DNA from: Candidatus Accumulibacter phosphatis
GTDB taxonomy: Bacteria > Pseudomonadota > Gammaproteobacteria > Burkholderiales > Rhodocyclaceae
DNA: 32,050 nt
Direction: 5' to 3'
Assembly: GCF_012939955.1 (NCBI RefSeq)
Contig: NZ_SPMY01000049.1
Location: 1-32,050 of the forward strand
Each line of letters opens with the position of its first letter. Within the stretch, counting starts at the first letter, position 1. A program made the position numbers and the translations under genes. The notes beneath the pieces are model-generated. The model searched no databases. It was not told where the DNA came from and worked only from the letters and a program-made list of their open reading frames with translations. Below are positions 1-8,592 of this stretch, in pieces.

Positions 1-45
1 CCCCTCTCCCCAACCCCTCTCCCGCGAGGGGGGAGGGGCTATGGG
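1..45 (-). repeat. partial copy of a dispersed palindromic repeat
   Basis: The first 45 bases are a C/G-rich inverted repeat whose core is CCCCTCTCCCGCGAGGGG. On the minus strand it resembles the copies near 17083-17117 and 25022-25062 (pattern CTCCCC, C/T, GCGGGAG, AGGG, GGGGA, AGGG). The copy runs off the window edge. It lies just downstream of the tlpA-like gene, so its RNA hairpin could also end nos transcription, but there is no clear T-tract. Confidence 0.6.
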
Positions 46-107
46 CTGCGGGGAATCCTCTTGCTCCTGCCTTTATCGTAACACCGAGCGACGCGAGCAC
101 TGGCCGC

Positions 108-608
108 TCAGAGAATCGGCCTCACTGCGTCTTCCATGGCCGCCTGATCCATGGCGCCAAGTGCGTTGCTGCGGATGCGTCCGTCACGGTCGATGACGAC
201 GGTAAACGGCAGGCCCGCCTTGCTGTTGCCCAGCGCCTTCATCAGCGCGATGCTCGCCTCGCTGCCACCAATCAGCGAAGTGTAGTTCATCTCGTAGGCC
301 TGGCCGAATTCGCGCAAGTGATCGCGCTTGTCGGCGTCTTCGACCGCAATGCCGATGATCACCAGTCCCCTGCCCTTGTACTTCGCCTGCAGAGCGGCAA
401 GATCAGGAATCTCCTTGCGACAGGGCCCGCACCAGCGCGCCCAGAAATTGACCAGCAGTGGCTTGCCCTTGAATGACGCCAGGGCCACTGACTGTCCGTC
501 GAGCGCCGGCAGGGTCAAGGCAAAGAGGGGCGCCGCCGATGGCAGGTCGGCGGCACTCGCCGCAAAGGCCGGCAAGGCGATCAGCAGGGCCGTGAACAGG
601 CGCTTCAT
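108..608 (-). CDS. TlpA-like periplasmic thioredoxin
   Basis: This 166-aa protein is a periplasmic thiol:disulfide oxidoreductase of the TlpA/ResA type. It has a Sec signal peptide (residues 1-20, ending ASAA) and the active site WARWCGPC with Cys60 and Cys63. A cis-proline region follows at GLPFTVV, about residues 132-138. The ATG is supported by GCGGAG seven bases upstream. It is the last gene of the nos operon and begins 13 bp after nosY ends. TlpA-like proteins are known to reduce cysteines in copper chaperones such as SCO and in apocytochromes. A role in keeping NosL, SCO1 or NosZ copper-site cysteines reduced is therefore inferred from family and position. Confidence in the family is high and in the partner moderate. 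Confidence 0.9.
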   Translation of the reverse strand: MKRLFTALLIALPAFAASAADLPSAAPLFALTLPALDGQSVALASFKGKPLLVNFWARWCGPCRKEIPDLAALQAKYKGRGLVIIGIAVEDADKRDHLREFGQAYEMNYTSLIGGSEASIALMKALGNSKAGLPFTVVIDRDGRIRSNALGAMDQAAMEDAVRPIL

Positions 609-621
609 GGCGACGCTCCGC

Positions 622-1449
622 TCAAGGCAGGTCGCTGCGCCGGAAGCTCAGGAAACCGGCCAGCGCGGCCAGCGAGCCGATGGCCAGCGGGTAGAGCAAG
701 GCATAGATGCGATAACCAGCACTGCCGAAGAGGTCGAGAATGACGTAGGCCGACGGCCCGAGGACGATCAGTTGCGGGTCGAACATGGCCAGCGAGGCGG
801 TACGAAAGACCTGCAGCGGGTTGAGCAAGGCGATGCCGACGGCGACCTCGGGAGCGACCCGGCCCTGGATCATCACCCCGAGCAGAATCAGGTCCAGGAA
901 CAGCAACATGCTCAGCCAGACCATGAACGCGGCACCCTGCGCGACATCCGTACTGCGCGCCAGCGTCGAGATCAACATGCCGATGCCGAGAAAGCACCAG
1001 GCCATCGACGCCAGCAAAGCGGTGTAATAGAAGAACATCTCCCACGGCACTTCGATGTCCTTGACCTGCGCCCACAGCACGGCGCCGAACATGGCCACGA
1101 AAACGGGCAGGAAGATGGTCACGTAGCGCCCGAGAATCTTTCCCCAGAACCACGCCGACAACGACACCGGCAGCGACAGCAGGTACTCGAAGACGCCCGC
1201 CTCGCGGTCGCCGGCCACCGAACGCACGGTGGTGACCAGCACGAAAATCGGCAGGATGGCCATGGTCAGCTGGATATAGGTCACCAGCAACCGCGACAGG
1301 CCGATGAAGCCCAGCACGCGCGACTCGGTCAGGCCGAAGGCGAAGAGCAGCGCGACGATGCCTCCGAAAACGAGGCTGTAGATGAGGAACCAGCGCGCAC
1401 GCAGCGATTCGACGATGTCCAGGCGGGCAGTCAGGAGAAGTGAATTCAT
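622..1449 (-). CDS. nosY: NosY, ABC transporter permease for NosZ maturation
   Basis: This 275-aa polytopic inner-membrane protein has about six hydrophobic segments. They start at residues 20-40 and 56-77 and end with YALLYPLAIGSLAALAGFL near the C-terminus. The loop SVAGDREAGVFEYLLSLPVS is typical of the ABC-2/NosY permease family, where it contacts the ATPase. NosY forms the NosDFY complex with NosF (ATPase) and NosD (periplasmic beta-helix), which remodels to pass sulfur and copper species to NosZ. The gene starts 10 bp after nosL ends. Here nosL precedes nosY, whereas many clusters have nosFY directly adjacent. The ribosome site is weak (GAAGCGG). Confidence 0.93.
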   Translation of the reverse strand: MNSLLLTARLDIVESLRARWFLIYSLVFGGIVALLFAFGLTESRVLGFIGLSRLLVTYIQLTMAILPIFVLVTTVRSVAGDREAGVFEYLLSLPVSLSAWFWGKILGRYVTIFLPVFVAMFGAVLWAQVKDIEVPWEMFFYYTALLASMAWCFLGIGMLISTLARSTDVAQGAAFMVWLSMLLFLDLILLGVMIQGRVAPEVAVGIALLNPLQVFRTASLAMFDPQLIVLGPSAYVILDLFGSAGYRIYALLYPLAIGSLAALAGFLSFRRSDLP

Positions 1450-1459
1450 AGTTGCCGCT

Positions 1460-1933
1460 TCACTTGCCGCGCGCCAGAATGCGCTCTTTCATTTCGTGAT
1501 ACGAGACCGCATCCGCTTCCGGACGCGCGACAGCAGCAAACTGGTAGCCCATCGGACTCTTCTTCCCGGGTAGATAATGCGCCTGGCGGGCGTCGATCCA
1601 GCCGCCCATGCGATAGTCGGCAACCCAGTACTCGGTGTTCGGCGTGTCCTCGTTGAACGGTCTCTGCGCGAGCCAGAACAGCGCGCAACCGATGTCGTCG
1701 AACTTCCAGGCCTTACCCTGAGGATCGCGAATCTGTGCCGCGAAGCGCTTGTCGCTGATGATCATTCCGCAGCGCGGGTCGGCGTCTCTATCCCAATGGA
1801 CCTGGGTCGGGCCGCTGCTCGGCTCACCGCTGCAGGCAGCCAGCGACCAGCCAGCAGCGACGCCCACGAGCGGCCTGAAACAGGGGCCAAGAGTCGCTGC
1901 CGGAAGAATTTCGAGAAAACGTCGTCGTTTCAT
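1460..1933 (-). CDS. nosL: NosL, copper-binding lipoprotein
   Basis: This 157-aa outer-membrane or periplasmic lipoprotein is the copper(I) chaperone of the nos system. The N-terminus is basic (MKRRR), followed by a hydrophobic stretch and a lipobox LAAC with the lipidated Cys at residue 34. The NosL signature RCGM (Cys55) supplies the copper-binding Cys-Gly-Met. The later blocks DDIGCA and SPMGYQF are also typical of the family. It sits 13 bp after nosF and 10 bp before nosY. GAGG lies ten bases before the ATG. The known role is delivery of Cu(I) to NosD or NosZ for CuZ assembly. Confidence 0.92.
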   Translation of the reverse strand: MKRRRFLEILPAATLGPCFRPLVGVAAGWSLAACSGEPSSGPTQVHWDRDADPRCGMIISDKRFAAQIRDPQGKAWKFDDIGCALFWLAQRPFNEDTPNTEYWVADYRMGGWIDARQAHYLPGKKSPMGYQFAAVARPEADAVSYHEMKERILARGK

Positions 1934-1946
1934 GGCTATTGGTACC

Positions 1947-2819
1947 TCACTGCAGGACGACCGCCGCGTCGACTTCCTTCATCTCGATACGCGACAACAA
2001 GCCGATGTAACGCGACACCGTCCCCATGAAGCGCAAGCGGTCCGGCCCGGAAACCGTGCCGTGCCACTCGATCGCATTGCCGCGGTCAGCAAACTGCCAC
2101 GTCGTCAAGGTCTTGGCGATGGCCGCATCGGCGCGCGCCAGCGTCAGGTGCACCTGGAACAGGGCCGAGAGCTTGGAATCCTCGGCGACGCGGTCGTCCA
2201 GGACGATCCGCCCAGTGTCCATTTCGACAACGCGATTGACCAAGGGCGCAACCTCGTCGAGGCGGTGGCTGGAGATGATCATGGTCGTGTTCTCGAGTCG
2301 CTCGGCGAGGAGAGAAAAGAAAATGTGCCGCGCCTCGGGGTCGAGATTGGCCGCCGGTTCGTCCATCACCAGCACCTGCGCGTCACGGCCGAGGGCGATG
2401 GCGATGAGCAGCTTCTGCTTCATTCCGCCCGACAGGCGGTTGAACGGCCGCGCCAGGATGGGCGCCACGTCAAGTCCCAGGCGCTTGGCAACCGCGTAAA
2501 TGCGCTCGCTGTCCGAGCGGCAGACGGCGGCCGCGAAACGGACCAGTTGCCCGACCGGCATTTTTAGCGGCGGCGGCAACTGCGGCACGAAACCGACCTT
2601 GCCGAGCACCTGCATACGCTCGGCGCGTGGCTGCTGCCCATCGATGGTCACCCTGCCCTGATGCGTATACTCGCCGAGCAGACAACGAATCAAAGTCGTC
2701 TTGCCGGCGCCGTTCGAGCCGATCAGCGCGATGCGCTCGCCAAGCGCGATATCGAGCTCGACGCCATCGAGTACACGAATCTTCCTGAAGTCCTTACCAA
2801 CGTTTTCAAAACGGATCAT
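1947..2819 (-). CDS. nosF: NosF, ABC ATPase for NosZ maturation
   Basis: This cytoplasmic ATPase subunit of the NosDFY complex is 290 aa from the chosen start. Walker A is GSNGAGKT at residues 34-41, the ABC signature is LSGGMKQK and Walker B is VLVMDEPAANLD. The switch histidine lies in IISSHRLDEV. An in-frame TTG six bases upstream (2825) gives a longer frame. ATG 2819 was preferred because GAAGG lies six bases ahead of it, a spacing that would be zero for the TTG. The gene follows nosH by 9 bp. Identification is secure from motifs and neighbours. Confidence 0.95.
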   Translation of the reverse strand: MIRFENVGKDFRKIRVLDGVELDIALGERIALIGSNGAGKTTLIRCLLGEYTHQGRVTIDGQQPRAERMQVLGKVGFVPQLPPPLKMPVGQLVRFAAAVCRSDSERIYAVAKRLGLDVAPILARPFNRLSGGMKQKLLIAIALGRDAQVLVMDEPAANLDPEARHIFFSLLAERLENTTMIISSHRLDEVAPLVNRVVEMDTGRIVLDDRVAEDSKLSALFQVHLTLARADAAIAKTLTTWQFADRGNAIEWHGTVSGPDRLRFMGTVSRYIGLLSRIEMKEVDAAVVLQ

Positions 2820-2828
2820 TGACAACCT

Positions 2829-3791
2829 TCAGAGCAGCTTGCTCAAGCCCTTGACGTCAAAGACCAGCGCCCCGCTTGGGCAAACATCGACACACAGACC
2901 ACAGCGCGTGCAGTCGGGTCCGATCGGGGTGTTCATGGCAGCGGCCCGGCCCTTGATCACCACGTCGAGGACGTGCGGCACCAGGCAGACCTTGCGGCAA
3001 TCACCTTCGTGAAAGCACTTGTCCAGCCGGTACTCGACGCGCACCGGCGAAACGGCGCCCACGATACCATAGGTCAGCCCGATCGGGCAGACGTAACGGC
3101 ACCAGGCGCGGCGTGAGTAAACGACCTCGAAAACAAGCAGCAGCAGGACCCAGGCGAGCGCCAGCGAGGGACCGTAAATCAGCGCCCGCGACAGGATGCC
3201 GGTCGGCGAAATGGTCTCGAAAACGGTATAGCCGCTGACCACCGCCAACAGGGCAAAGGCAACCCAGAAAACGGTGCGCGTGCCGCGGTGAAACTCGTGC
3301 TCGCTGACCAGTTTCTTGCTCACCAGCTTCAGGTGCAGCCACTCGAACCACTCGGCAAGCAGATGGTAGGGGCAGACCCAGGAGCAGAACGAACGCCCGC
3401 CGAGCAACGCCCAGAGAACAAAGACCGTCGCCGTGCCGATGAACAGATTGACGATGATGTGCTGGTGCGCCAGCATCACCTGCAGCGCCGAGTTGAGGTC
3501 GATGAGGTGAAAACCGACGAAGCGCGAGGCCGTCAGCGCGCCCTCGAGAATCTGGATATCAAGCCAGAACGAGAAGGTGAACAAGAGGTTGGAAAAAATC
3601 AAGACCGCCCAGCGCCGGTTGCGCCATTTGTGCGTCACCAGTTCGTGGTCGCGGGCGTGCTGCTTGATGGCCTCGAAGTCGGCCTTGGTCATGCGCTTCA
3701 GGCTGTGCACCTGCTTCGCTTCCGGCGTCACGACGGTCGGCTTTTGCGGGGCCGCACCGAACATCACCCGGATCTGTTCAAAGTGGCTCAT
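2829..3791 (-). CDS. nosH: NosH, NapH-like membrane iron-sulfur protein
   Basis: This 320-aa inner-membrane protein has several transmembrane helices and the two cytoplasmic motifs CSWVCP and CRYVCP of the NapH family. A C-terminal ferredoxin-like region carries CFHEGDCRKVC and CTRCGLCVDVCP. NapH/NosH proteins take electrons from menaquinol or quinol and pass them to NapG/NosG-type ferredoxins, and in clade II nos clusters this pair is thought to feed NosZ. The start ATG overlaps the nosG stop as ATGA, so a longer in-frame extension to 3881 is not needed. The overlap indicates translational coupling with nosG. Confidence 0.92.
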   Translation of the reverse strand: MSHFEQIRVMFGAAPQKPTVVTPEAKQVHSLKRMTKADFEAIKQHARDHELVTHKWRNRRWAVLIFSNLLFTFSFWLDIQILEGALTASRFVGFHLIDLNSALQVMLAHQHIIVNLFIGTATVFVLWALLGGRSFCSWVCPYHLLAEWFEWLHLKLVSKKLVSEHEFHRGTRTVFWVAFALLAVVSGYTVFETISPTGILSRALIYGPSLALAWVLLLLVFEVVYSRRAWCRYVCPIGLTYGIVGAVSPVRVEYRLDKCFHEGDCRKVCLVPHVLDVVIKGRAAAMNTPIGPDCTRCGLCVDVCPSGALVFDVKGLSKLL

Positions 3792-4696
3792 GACGCGCTC
3801 CAGGGCTGGCGTGCATCGACGACGATCGCCGCCGCCGGCTCGACCGGGCAGATCATCTCGCAGACACCGCAACCGACACATTGCTCGAGCACCTCTGGCC
3901 GGTACTGCTTGCTGCCGTCGGCAGCAATCGACGCGCTCATCTGGATGGCATCCTTAATCGGACATTCGCTGACGCAGAGGTCGCAAAGCTCGCGCTCGTA
4001 GGGATGCTCACGCACCGGCACCGGCTGCCAGCGATCGATCGCCACGTAGCGCAGGTGGCCGCGAAAGTCGGCACCACGCGCTTGCCCGCTGAAACCCTTG
4101 CCCTGCACAGCCAGGCAGGACTCCGGGCGCGCCAGGCGGGCGACGCCGATGCGTTCGCGGAGGTTAAGCGTCGGCTCGGGGTCGTCTTCCTTGGCCTTGA
4201 GCACCGGCGGCTGCGCCAGAGGCATGCCGGCACGAATGTTGAGCGCTGCCGGCTTGATGTAGGTCAGCGAGCCGGTCGGACAGGCCAGAATGCACTGCAC
4301 GGCGTCGCAGGAAAAATCGCAAGCCTGGTCGCGAGCGTCGATATACGGCACGCCGACGCCAAAGCCATGGTCGATGTCGTCGAGTTTGATCGCCGCCACC
4401 GGGCAGACCTGAACACACTGGCCGCACTTGATGCACGAGGACAGGAAATCCTTTTCCTCGAGCGCGCCGGGCGGGCGCAGGCGCGAATTCCGCGCGCTGG
4501 CCACCGGCAGATAGCCAAGCATCGCCAGGCCGAGCACGCCGCCGATCATGACCGTCGAGCGAATGAACTTGCGCCGGTTGGCCTGCTTGCGGACCGGCGC
4601 CTTGGCGCGCGTGTTGATGACCACCGGCTTGGCTTCGCCAGGGGGCGGCAGTGCCGTGCCGTCAGCCGCCGCTTCTGTTTCCTTCTTGTCGTTCAT
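3788..4696 (-). CDS. nosG: NosG, NapG-like periplasmic ferredoxin
   Basis: This 302-aa iron-sulfur protein probably carries four [4Fe-4S] clusters. Cysteine clusters are seen at CIKCGQCVQVCP, CDFSCDAVQCILACP, CDLCVSECP and CVGCGVCEMICP. An N-terminal twin-arginine-like signal (NRRKFIRST followed by a hydrophobic stretch) indicates export in folded form. The partner is NosH, which starts inside its stop codon. In the raw sequence this frame is continuous with nosD, giving an apparent 776-aa protein. ATG 4696 is chosen because it overlaps the restored nosD stop as ATGA. Confidence 0.93.
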   Translation of the reverse strand: MNDKKETEAAADGTALPPPGEAKPVVINTRAKAPVRKQANRRKFIRSTVMIGGVLGLAMLGYLPVASARNSRLRPPGALEEKDFLSSCIKCGQCVQVCPVAAIKLDDIDHGFGVGVPYIDARDQACDFSCDAVQCILACPTGSLTYIKPAALNIRAGMPLAQPPVLKAKEDDPEPTLNLRERIGVARLARPESCLAVQGKGFSGQARGADFRGHLRYVAIDRWQPVPVREHPYERELCDLCVSECPIKDAIQMSASIAADGSKQYRPEVLEQCVGCGVCEMICPVEPAAAIVVDARQPWSAS

Positions 4697-6118
4697 TTGA
4701 CAGACCTCTTGCTGGTCTCCGGGGGTTTGTTGAAAACCGGCGCTTCGTCGCGCAGCAACATCACCGGCGTCGAAAAAAGGCGCCAGGCGCTCGAGGAAAT
4801 CGAGCGTCTCCATCATCGGCGCATTGCGGAAGAAGCGCGCATAAGGCACCTCCATCCACAGCTGGTCGGTATAGGCGTAGAGCTCGTGCGGACGGTCGCC
4901 GACATCGTCCTGGTTGCGGTCGAAACCCTGATAGTCGTCCCAGTAGTTGCCGCGCCAGAGGTTGCGACTGGCGCTGCCGGTATCGCCCATGGCCACCTGG
5001 GTGAGGTTTCCCTCGAAGACGTTGTTCTCGATGATGGTGCCTTTCTTGTCGGACAGGAAGCTGACCCCAATGCCGTTATAGGCGATGCGATTGCCACGAA
5101 TGGTGATCGTCGTGTCCGGCTCGAAGGGCGACATGTCGAGACCGACGCCGACTGCGCAGTAAAGGATCTCGTTACCCTCGACGAGGACGTTCGACGCTTC
5201 CTTGAAACCGACGGCCATGCCGGTCGGGCCATTGGCGTGCGAAAAGAGATTGTTGCGAATCGCCCCGCCGCCGGAATACATCACGTTCACGCCGACAGCG
5301 TTGTCGTAAAAGCGGTTGCCTTCGACAAGATTGTCGGCAGCAAACATGAAGTGAATCGAATAGCGACTGCGCCGTGCGACGTTGTTCAGATAGTGGTTTT
5401 CGTTCGCGTACCAGGCGACCATGTCGCGAGAATCTTCGATCAGGTTGTCGGCAACCAGGTTGCGGTGGCTGTACCACAGGCGCAGGCTGTCGCCGCGTGT
5501 GCCAAGGTCGAAGGGCTTCGAGCGAATGCGGTTGCCGCGCAGGACATTATCATTCGACATCTTCAGATCGATGCCGAACAGGCAGTCGTCGATGTGCAGG
5601 TTCTCGACGACATTGCGGTCGCCGCGGACATTGAGACAGGCATCGTCCGAGTCGTGCGAGACGCCGGAGTTGGTCAGTTGCAGATCGCGCAGGACGGCAT
5701 CGCTGGCTTGCAGCACGAAGACCGTTCCCTTGCCACCGCCATCGATGCTCGCTGCGCCGCCGCCGTCGATGGTCAGGGGCTTGTTGACGACGACCGGGCC
5801 GGAGTACCTGCCCGGCTTGAGCTTGAGTACCGAGCCCGCAGGCGCTGCGTTGATCAGTTCCTGCAGGAAGGGCAGACCGCTGACCCGCGGCACGGTCGGG
5901 ATCGGCGTTTGCTCGTTGAGCCCGCCCCAGCCGGCGACGGCGGGCTCGGCCATCCCGCCCAGGCGGCTATCGACCGGCTCGTCGGCAAGCACACGCCCGC
6001 TGCCGACGGTGCCCGTGCGGTGCAGCGCAGTCAACGCGTCCTCGGCATCGCCCGGCGAGGGAAGAACGACCAGAGCAAGCCCGCAGAGCACTCCGGCCGC
6101 AAGCAAGCGGCGCGACAT
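4693..6118 (-). CDS. nosD: NosD, beta-helix copper-site maturation protein (one-base frameshift)
   Basis: This periplasmic right-handed beta-helix (CASH/PbH1) protein is part of NosDFY and docks on NosZ during CuZ assembly. It has a signal peptide (residues 1-25), then the pattern SVLKLKPGRYSGPVVV and many repeats such as NVVENLHIDDCLFGI and NVLRGNRI. ATG 6118 has GGAGT five bases upstream. Near the 3' end the minus strand has six T (plus-strand A-run 4773-4778). With five, the frame continues as STPVMLLRDEAPVF, a typical NosD tail, and ends in TGA overlapping the nosG ATG. As written, the frame slips and fuses with nosG. The extra base is a sequencing error or a recent mutation. Confidence 0.9.
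4773..4778. other. homopolymer frameshift site in nosD
   Basis: There are six A on the plus strand. Removing one restores a complete NosD C-terminus and an ATGA junction with nosG. Confidence 0.8.
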
Positions 6119-6121
6119 CGG

Positions 6122-7111
6122 CTACTCCGCTGTACCCTCGCGCATCTGTTTGCGCCGGATGAGCAGGGCAAGCAGGAGACAAACCATGACCCCCAGCAGC
6201 AAGCCGTAGCCCCAGTAGGGATAGGAGTAGGTCGAGAACTGCGCCACCTTGCCCTCGCCAAACACCGTCGGCATGAAAGGCTTGACCGTGAAAGCGCCCC
6301 AGGGGTGCATGTTGTGGCCAAAGAACCATAGCCAGCCGGCGTAGGTGATGACGAAAAAGACCGGCAGCAGGGCCGGAACCAGCGCCAGCAACAGCGAAAA
6401 GCTGCGCATGCCGGCGACACCGGCCAGCACCACCAGCATTGCCAGCAGCGTCCCGGCGATCACCACATGCGTGATAGTGGTGACATTTTCACCCCAGCCC
6501 TGGATCTTCTCGGGCTCGTTGAAGAAGGTTGCCGTTTCGCTGACATAGTGGGCGACATGCGCTTCCAGTCCACCCATCACGTACTGGTCGACAATGATCC
6601 AGCCGGCGACCGCGGCAAAGCCGACAGCGAGCAGCAGCAGCCGCGGCTTGCGACGTGGCACCATGAAGCCGACGAGCATCACCGTGAAGAAGGCGAAGAA
6701 GAACTTGGCCAGCGGCTTCTCCACCGGCGCGCCGGTGGCGATCGGGAACATCCCCACGTAGTGGTTGATGGTGTTCATTTCGTGCACGCAGTCGAGACCC
6801 TCGGCACCCTTGTTGACGTCCCTGTTCTTGTCGGTGATCGGGTTGTAGCGCTCGTCGTCGTGCGCGAGCTCCTTCTGGATGATCTCGCTATCCATGCGCG
6901 TGCCCTTGCCGGCCGCCTTGCAGCCGTTATAGACACCATCGAAATGGAAGTGGATGCGAATGCCATCGGGGAAGGCGTCGGCGGGATAGTTCGGCGCGGT
7001 CAGGGAGACCCACCAGATCGGCGCGAAGAAAGCGGCGATCATCAAGCCGGTGGCGACCGCGGTAAGCGCGGCGACGATGAAATTCTGCTTGCTGGGTGCT
7101 GCGGCTGACAT
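6122..7111 (-). CDS. nosB: NosB, clade II nos cluster membrane protein
   Basis: This 329-aa membrane protein has about six predicted helices: residues 12-35, about 135-150, about 160-180, and three to four between about 215 and 320. A periplasmic loop of about 100 residues after the first helix contains two cysteines (NGCKAA and LDCVHEM). Position between the di-haem cytochrome and nosD matches NosB, a membrane protein found with Sec-exported clade II NosZ. Its biochemical function is not firmly established; electron transfer or maturation has been suggested. CGAGGA lies seven bases before the ATG. It begins 3 bp before nosD. Confidence 0.82.
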   Translation of the reverse strand: MSAAAPSKQNFIVAALTAVATGLMIAAFFAPIWWVSLTAPNYPADAFPDGIRIHFHFDGVYNGCKAAGKGTRMDSEIIQKELAHDDERYNPITDKNRDVNKGAEGLDCVHEMNTINHYVGMFPIATGAPVEKPLAKFFFAFFTVMLVGFMVPRRKPRLLLLAVGFAAVAGWIIVDQYVMGGLEAHVAHYVSETATFFNEPEKIQGWGENVTTITHVVIAGTLLAMLVVLAGVAGMRSFSLLLALVPALLPVFFVITYAGWLWFFGHNMHPWGAFTVKPFMPTVFGEGKVAQFSTYSYPYWGYGLLLGVMVCLLLALLIRRKQMREGTAE

Positions 7112-7228
7112 GGTTCAATCCTCGTTCAGGACGCTTGCGCTGTTCACGACCGGCGATGCAGGTGGCGATCCGTGCCGTGCAGCAGCGGTCTCCAGAATAT
7201 TATTCATTACTTATACTTGCCGGGAACT

Positions 7229-7260
7229 AAAGCCCGCCGCAGAACCTGCGGACGGGCTTT
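7229..7260 (-). terminator. hairpin between the di-haem cytochrome and nosB
   Basis: AAAGCCCG-C-CGCAG and CTGCG-GA-CGGGCTTT form a long GC-rich stem with an AAC loop. It lies 42 bp downstream of the cytochrome stop and 117 bp before nosB. On the minus strand only TTT follows the stem, so it may be a partial terminator or an mRNA processing and stability hairpin. It would let the cytochrome be made in excess over nosB and the downstream genes. Confidence 0.55.
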
Positions 7261-7301
7261 GGCAGCGACAAAACGCGCTCCTTGTTACTTGCAAAGCATG
7301 C

Positions 7302-8033
7302 TTACTTCTTGGCCGTTGCCTTTGGCTTGCACATATTGCCCGGCATGACCAGACTCGACTGATAGGCCGAAATGGCGACCAGCTGCTTGTCGTCGTACTT
7401 CTTGATGATCTTGACCATGTCCGGGTTCGCGTTGCGGCGGTGGCCGTCGCGAATCTCGGTCATCTGGCGCAGCAGGTACTTGTAGTGCTGGCCGGCGATC
7501 ACCGGGTAGAACTTGTCCTTGACGCCCTCGCCATTCGCGCCGTGACACTCCTTGCATTCCTTCTCGTAGAGCGTCTTGCCGGTCGCCAGTTGCGCGGCGG
7601 CATCGGGACCCTCGTATTTGCCGTGTTCGATGGGGATACACAGCGCTTCGATATAGACCGCGACGTCAGCCAGTTCCTGCGGGTCGATAAGGGTCGCGGC
7701 AAAGGGGTACATCGTCGGATTGTCACGCAGACCGGCACGGATATCGGCCATCTGCTTGATCAGCACGGTGGTGTGCTGGCCCGCCAACTGGGGAAAAGTG
7801 CCATCGGGACGGCCGGCTCCGGACGGCAGGTGGCAGGCGCCGCAGACCTCGTAACCTTCCTCGCCACGCACCTTGTCACCCTTGAGCTTCAAGGCCTCCA
7901 TCTTTTCGCCTTCGTCGGCGTTCCATTTGTAGGACTTGTCCTCGATGCCGTGCGCCTTGGGTGGTGGCGGACCAGCCTGCGCGGCACCTGCCGCGATCAT
8001 CGCCAGCGAAACGGCCAAAATCAGTTTCTTCAT
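7302..8033 (-). CDS. periplasmic di-haem cytochrome c (c4/c553-like)
   Basis: This 243-aa exported protein has a signal peptide (residues 1-20, ending AQA) and two haem-binding motifs, CGACH (64-68) and CKECH (160-164). Each is followed by a PxxAGQ block and a KQM/RQM segment typical of class I c4 cytochromes. Such cytochromes accompany clade II nosZ and are presumed to deliver electrons to the CuA centre of NosZ. GGGAG precedes the ATG. A perfect FNR-type box lies 66-79 bp upstream of the start. The tail is basic (KPKATAKK). Confidence 0.9.
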   Translation of the reverse strand: MKKLILAVSLAMIAAGAAQAGPPPPKAHGIEDKSYKWNADEGEKMEALKLKGDKVRGEEGYEVCGACHLPSGAGRPDGTFPQLAGQHTTVLIKQMADIRAGLRDNPTMYPFAATLIDPQELADVAVYIEALCIPIEHGKYEGPDAAAQLATGKTLYEKECKECHGANGEGVKDKFYPVIAGQHYKYLLRQMTEIRDGHRRNANPDMVKIIKKYDDKQLVAISAYQSSLVMPGNMCKPKATAKK

Positions 8034-8070
8034 TTCCTAACTCCCTCGTGTTTGAGAATCCACAGCTGTC

Positions 8071-8112
8071 AATCTAACAAGCAGCCCGACGTTTGGCGTT
8101 GATACTCATCAA
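8071..8112 (-). promoter_or_regulatory. FNR-dependent promoter of the cytochrome-nosBDGHFLY operon
   Basis: TTGATACTCATCAA (8099-8112) matches the FNR/ANR consensus TTGAT-N4-ATCAA exactly. A minus-strand -10 candidate TAGATT lies at 8071-8076, centred 32 bp from the box centre. That is the spacing expected when FNR binds at -41.5 in a class II promoter. The predicted start is near 8064. This implies activation when oxygen is low. The binding protein (FNR, ANR or Dnr type) cannot be told from the site. Confidence 0.75.
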
Positions 8113-8194
8113 GTCAGGCGCGCGACACTCGGCTCGCTAGCCGCGCCCTGCCCACCGCCTGCGCCTGCCAGCGACAACTGCTGCCGACAAGAAC

Positions 8195-8509
8195 TCAGGG
8201 CTTGAGCTTGGAGAGGTAATCGGCCAAGACCTTGATCTGCTCATCGCTAACCAGCGGCATGACGCCTTTCATCGCTGCCGAGTTGCCGTTGGCACGCGCC
8301 CCGCTCTTGATGTCCAGCATCTGCTTTTCGAGATACTTGGCATTCTGTCCGGCGATCTTCGGGTAATCAGGCATCAGCGTCTTGTTTCCCGCCGGGCCGT
8401 GACACGCGGCGCAGGTTTTCTCCGCATACACTTTGGCGCCGTCTTCCGCCGCCAGAACCGGCGAGGCGGCCAGGGTCGCCAACACCACCATAGCCATCAA
8501 CTTCTTCAT
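8195..8509 (-). CDS. small periplasmic cytochrome c
   Basis: This 104-aa class I cytochrome c has a signal peptide MKKLMAMVVLATLAASPVLA, one haem site CAACH (33-37), and a distal methionine candidate in AMKGVMPLV. It resembles cytochrome c552/c553-type carriers and is a likely electron donor to NosZ, whose gene ends 83 bp upstream. An ATG six bases earlier (8515) is in frame. ATG 8509 was preferred because AAGGA lies six bases before it and directly abuts the other. Confidence 0.9.
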   Translation of the reverse strand: MKKLMAMVVLATLAASPVLAAEDGAKVYAEKTCAACHGPAGNKTLMPDYPKIAGQNAKYLEKQMLDIKSGARANGNSAAMKGVMPLVSDEQIKVLADYLSKLKP

Positions 8510-8592
8510 GGTCATTCCTTTTTCTCATAAGAAAACGGGGAACAGAGTAACTCCGCCCCCCGCTGAGTTGCCTTGAGCCAGATCAATACGAC

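Noticed and set aside
3788-6118. Single 776-aa NosD-NosG fusion protein
   Set aside because: A one-base correction at 4773-4778 yields normal NosD and NosG with an ATGA overlap, and the fusion would bury an export signal.
3881-6331. Long plus-strand frame of 816 codons opposite nosD and nosG
   Set aside because: It is antisense to well-identified genes, has no domain or ribosome site, and has a composition typical of a GC-rich shadow frame.
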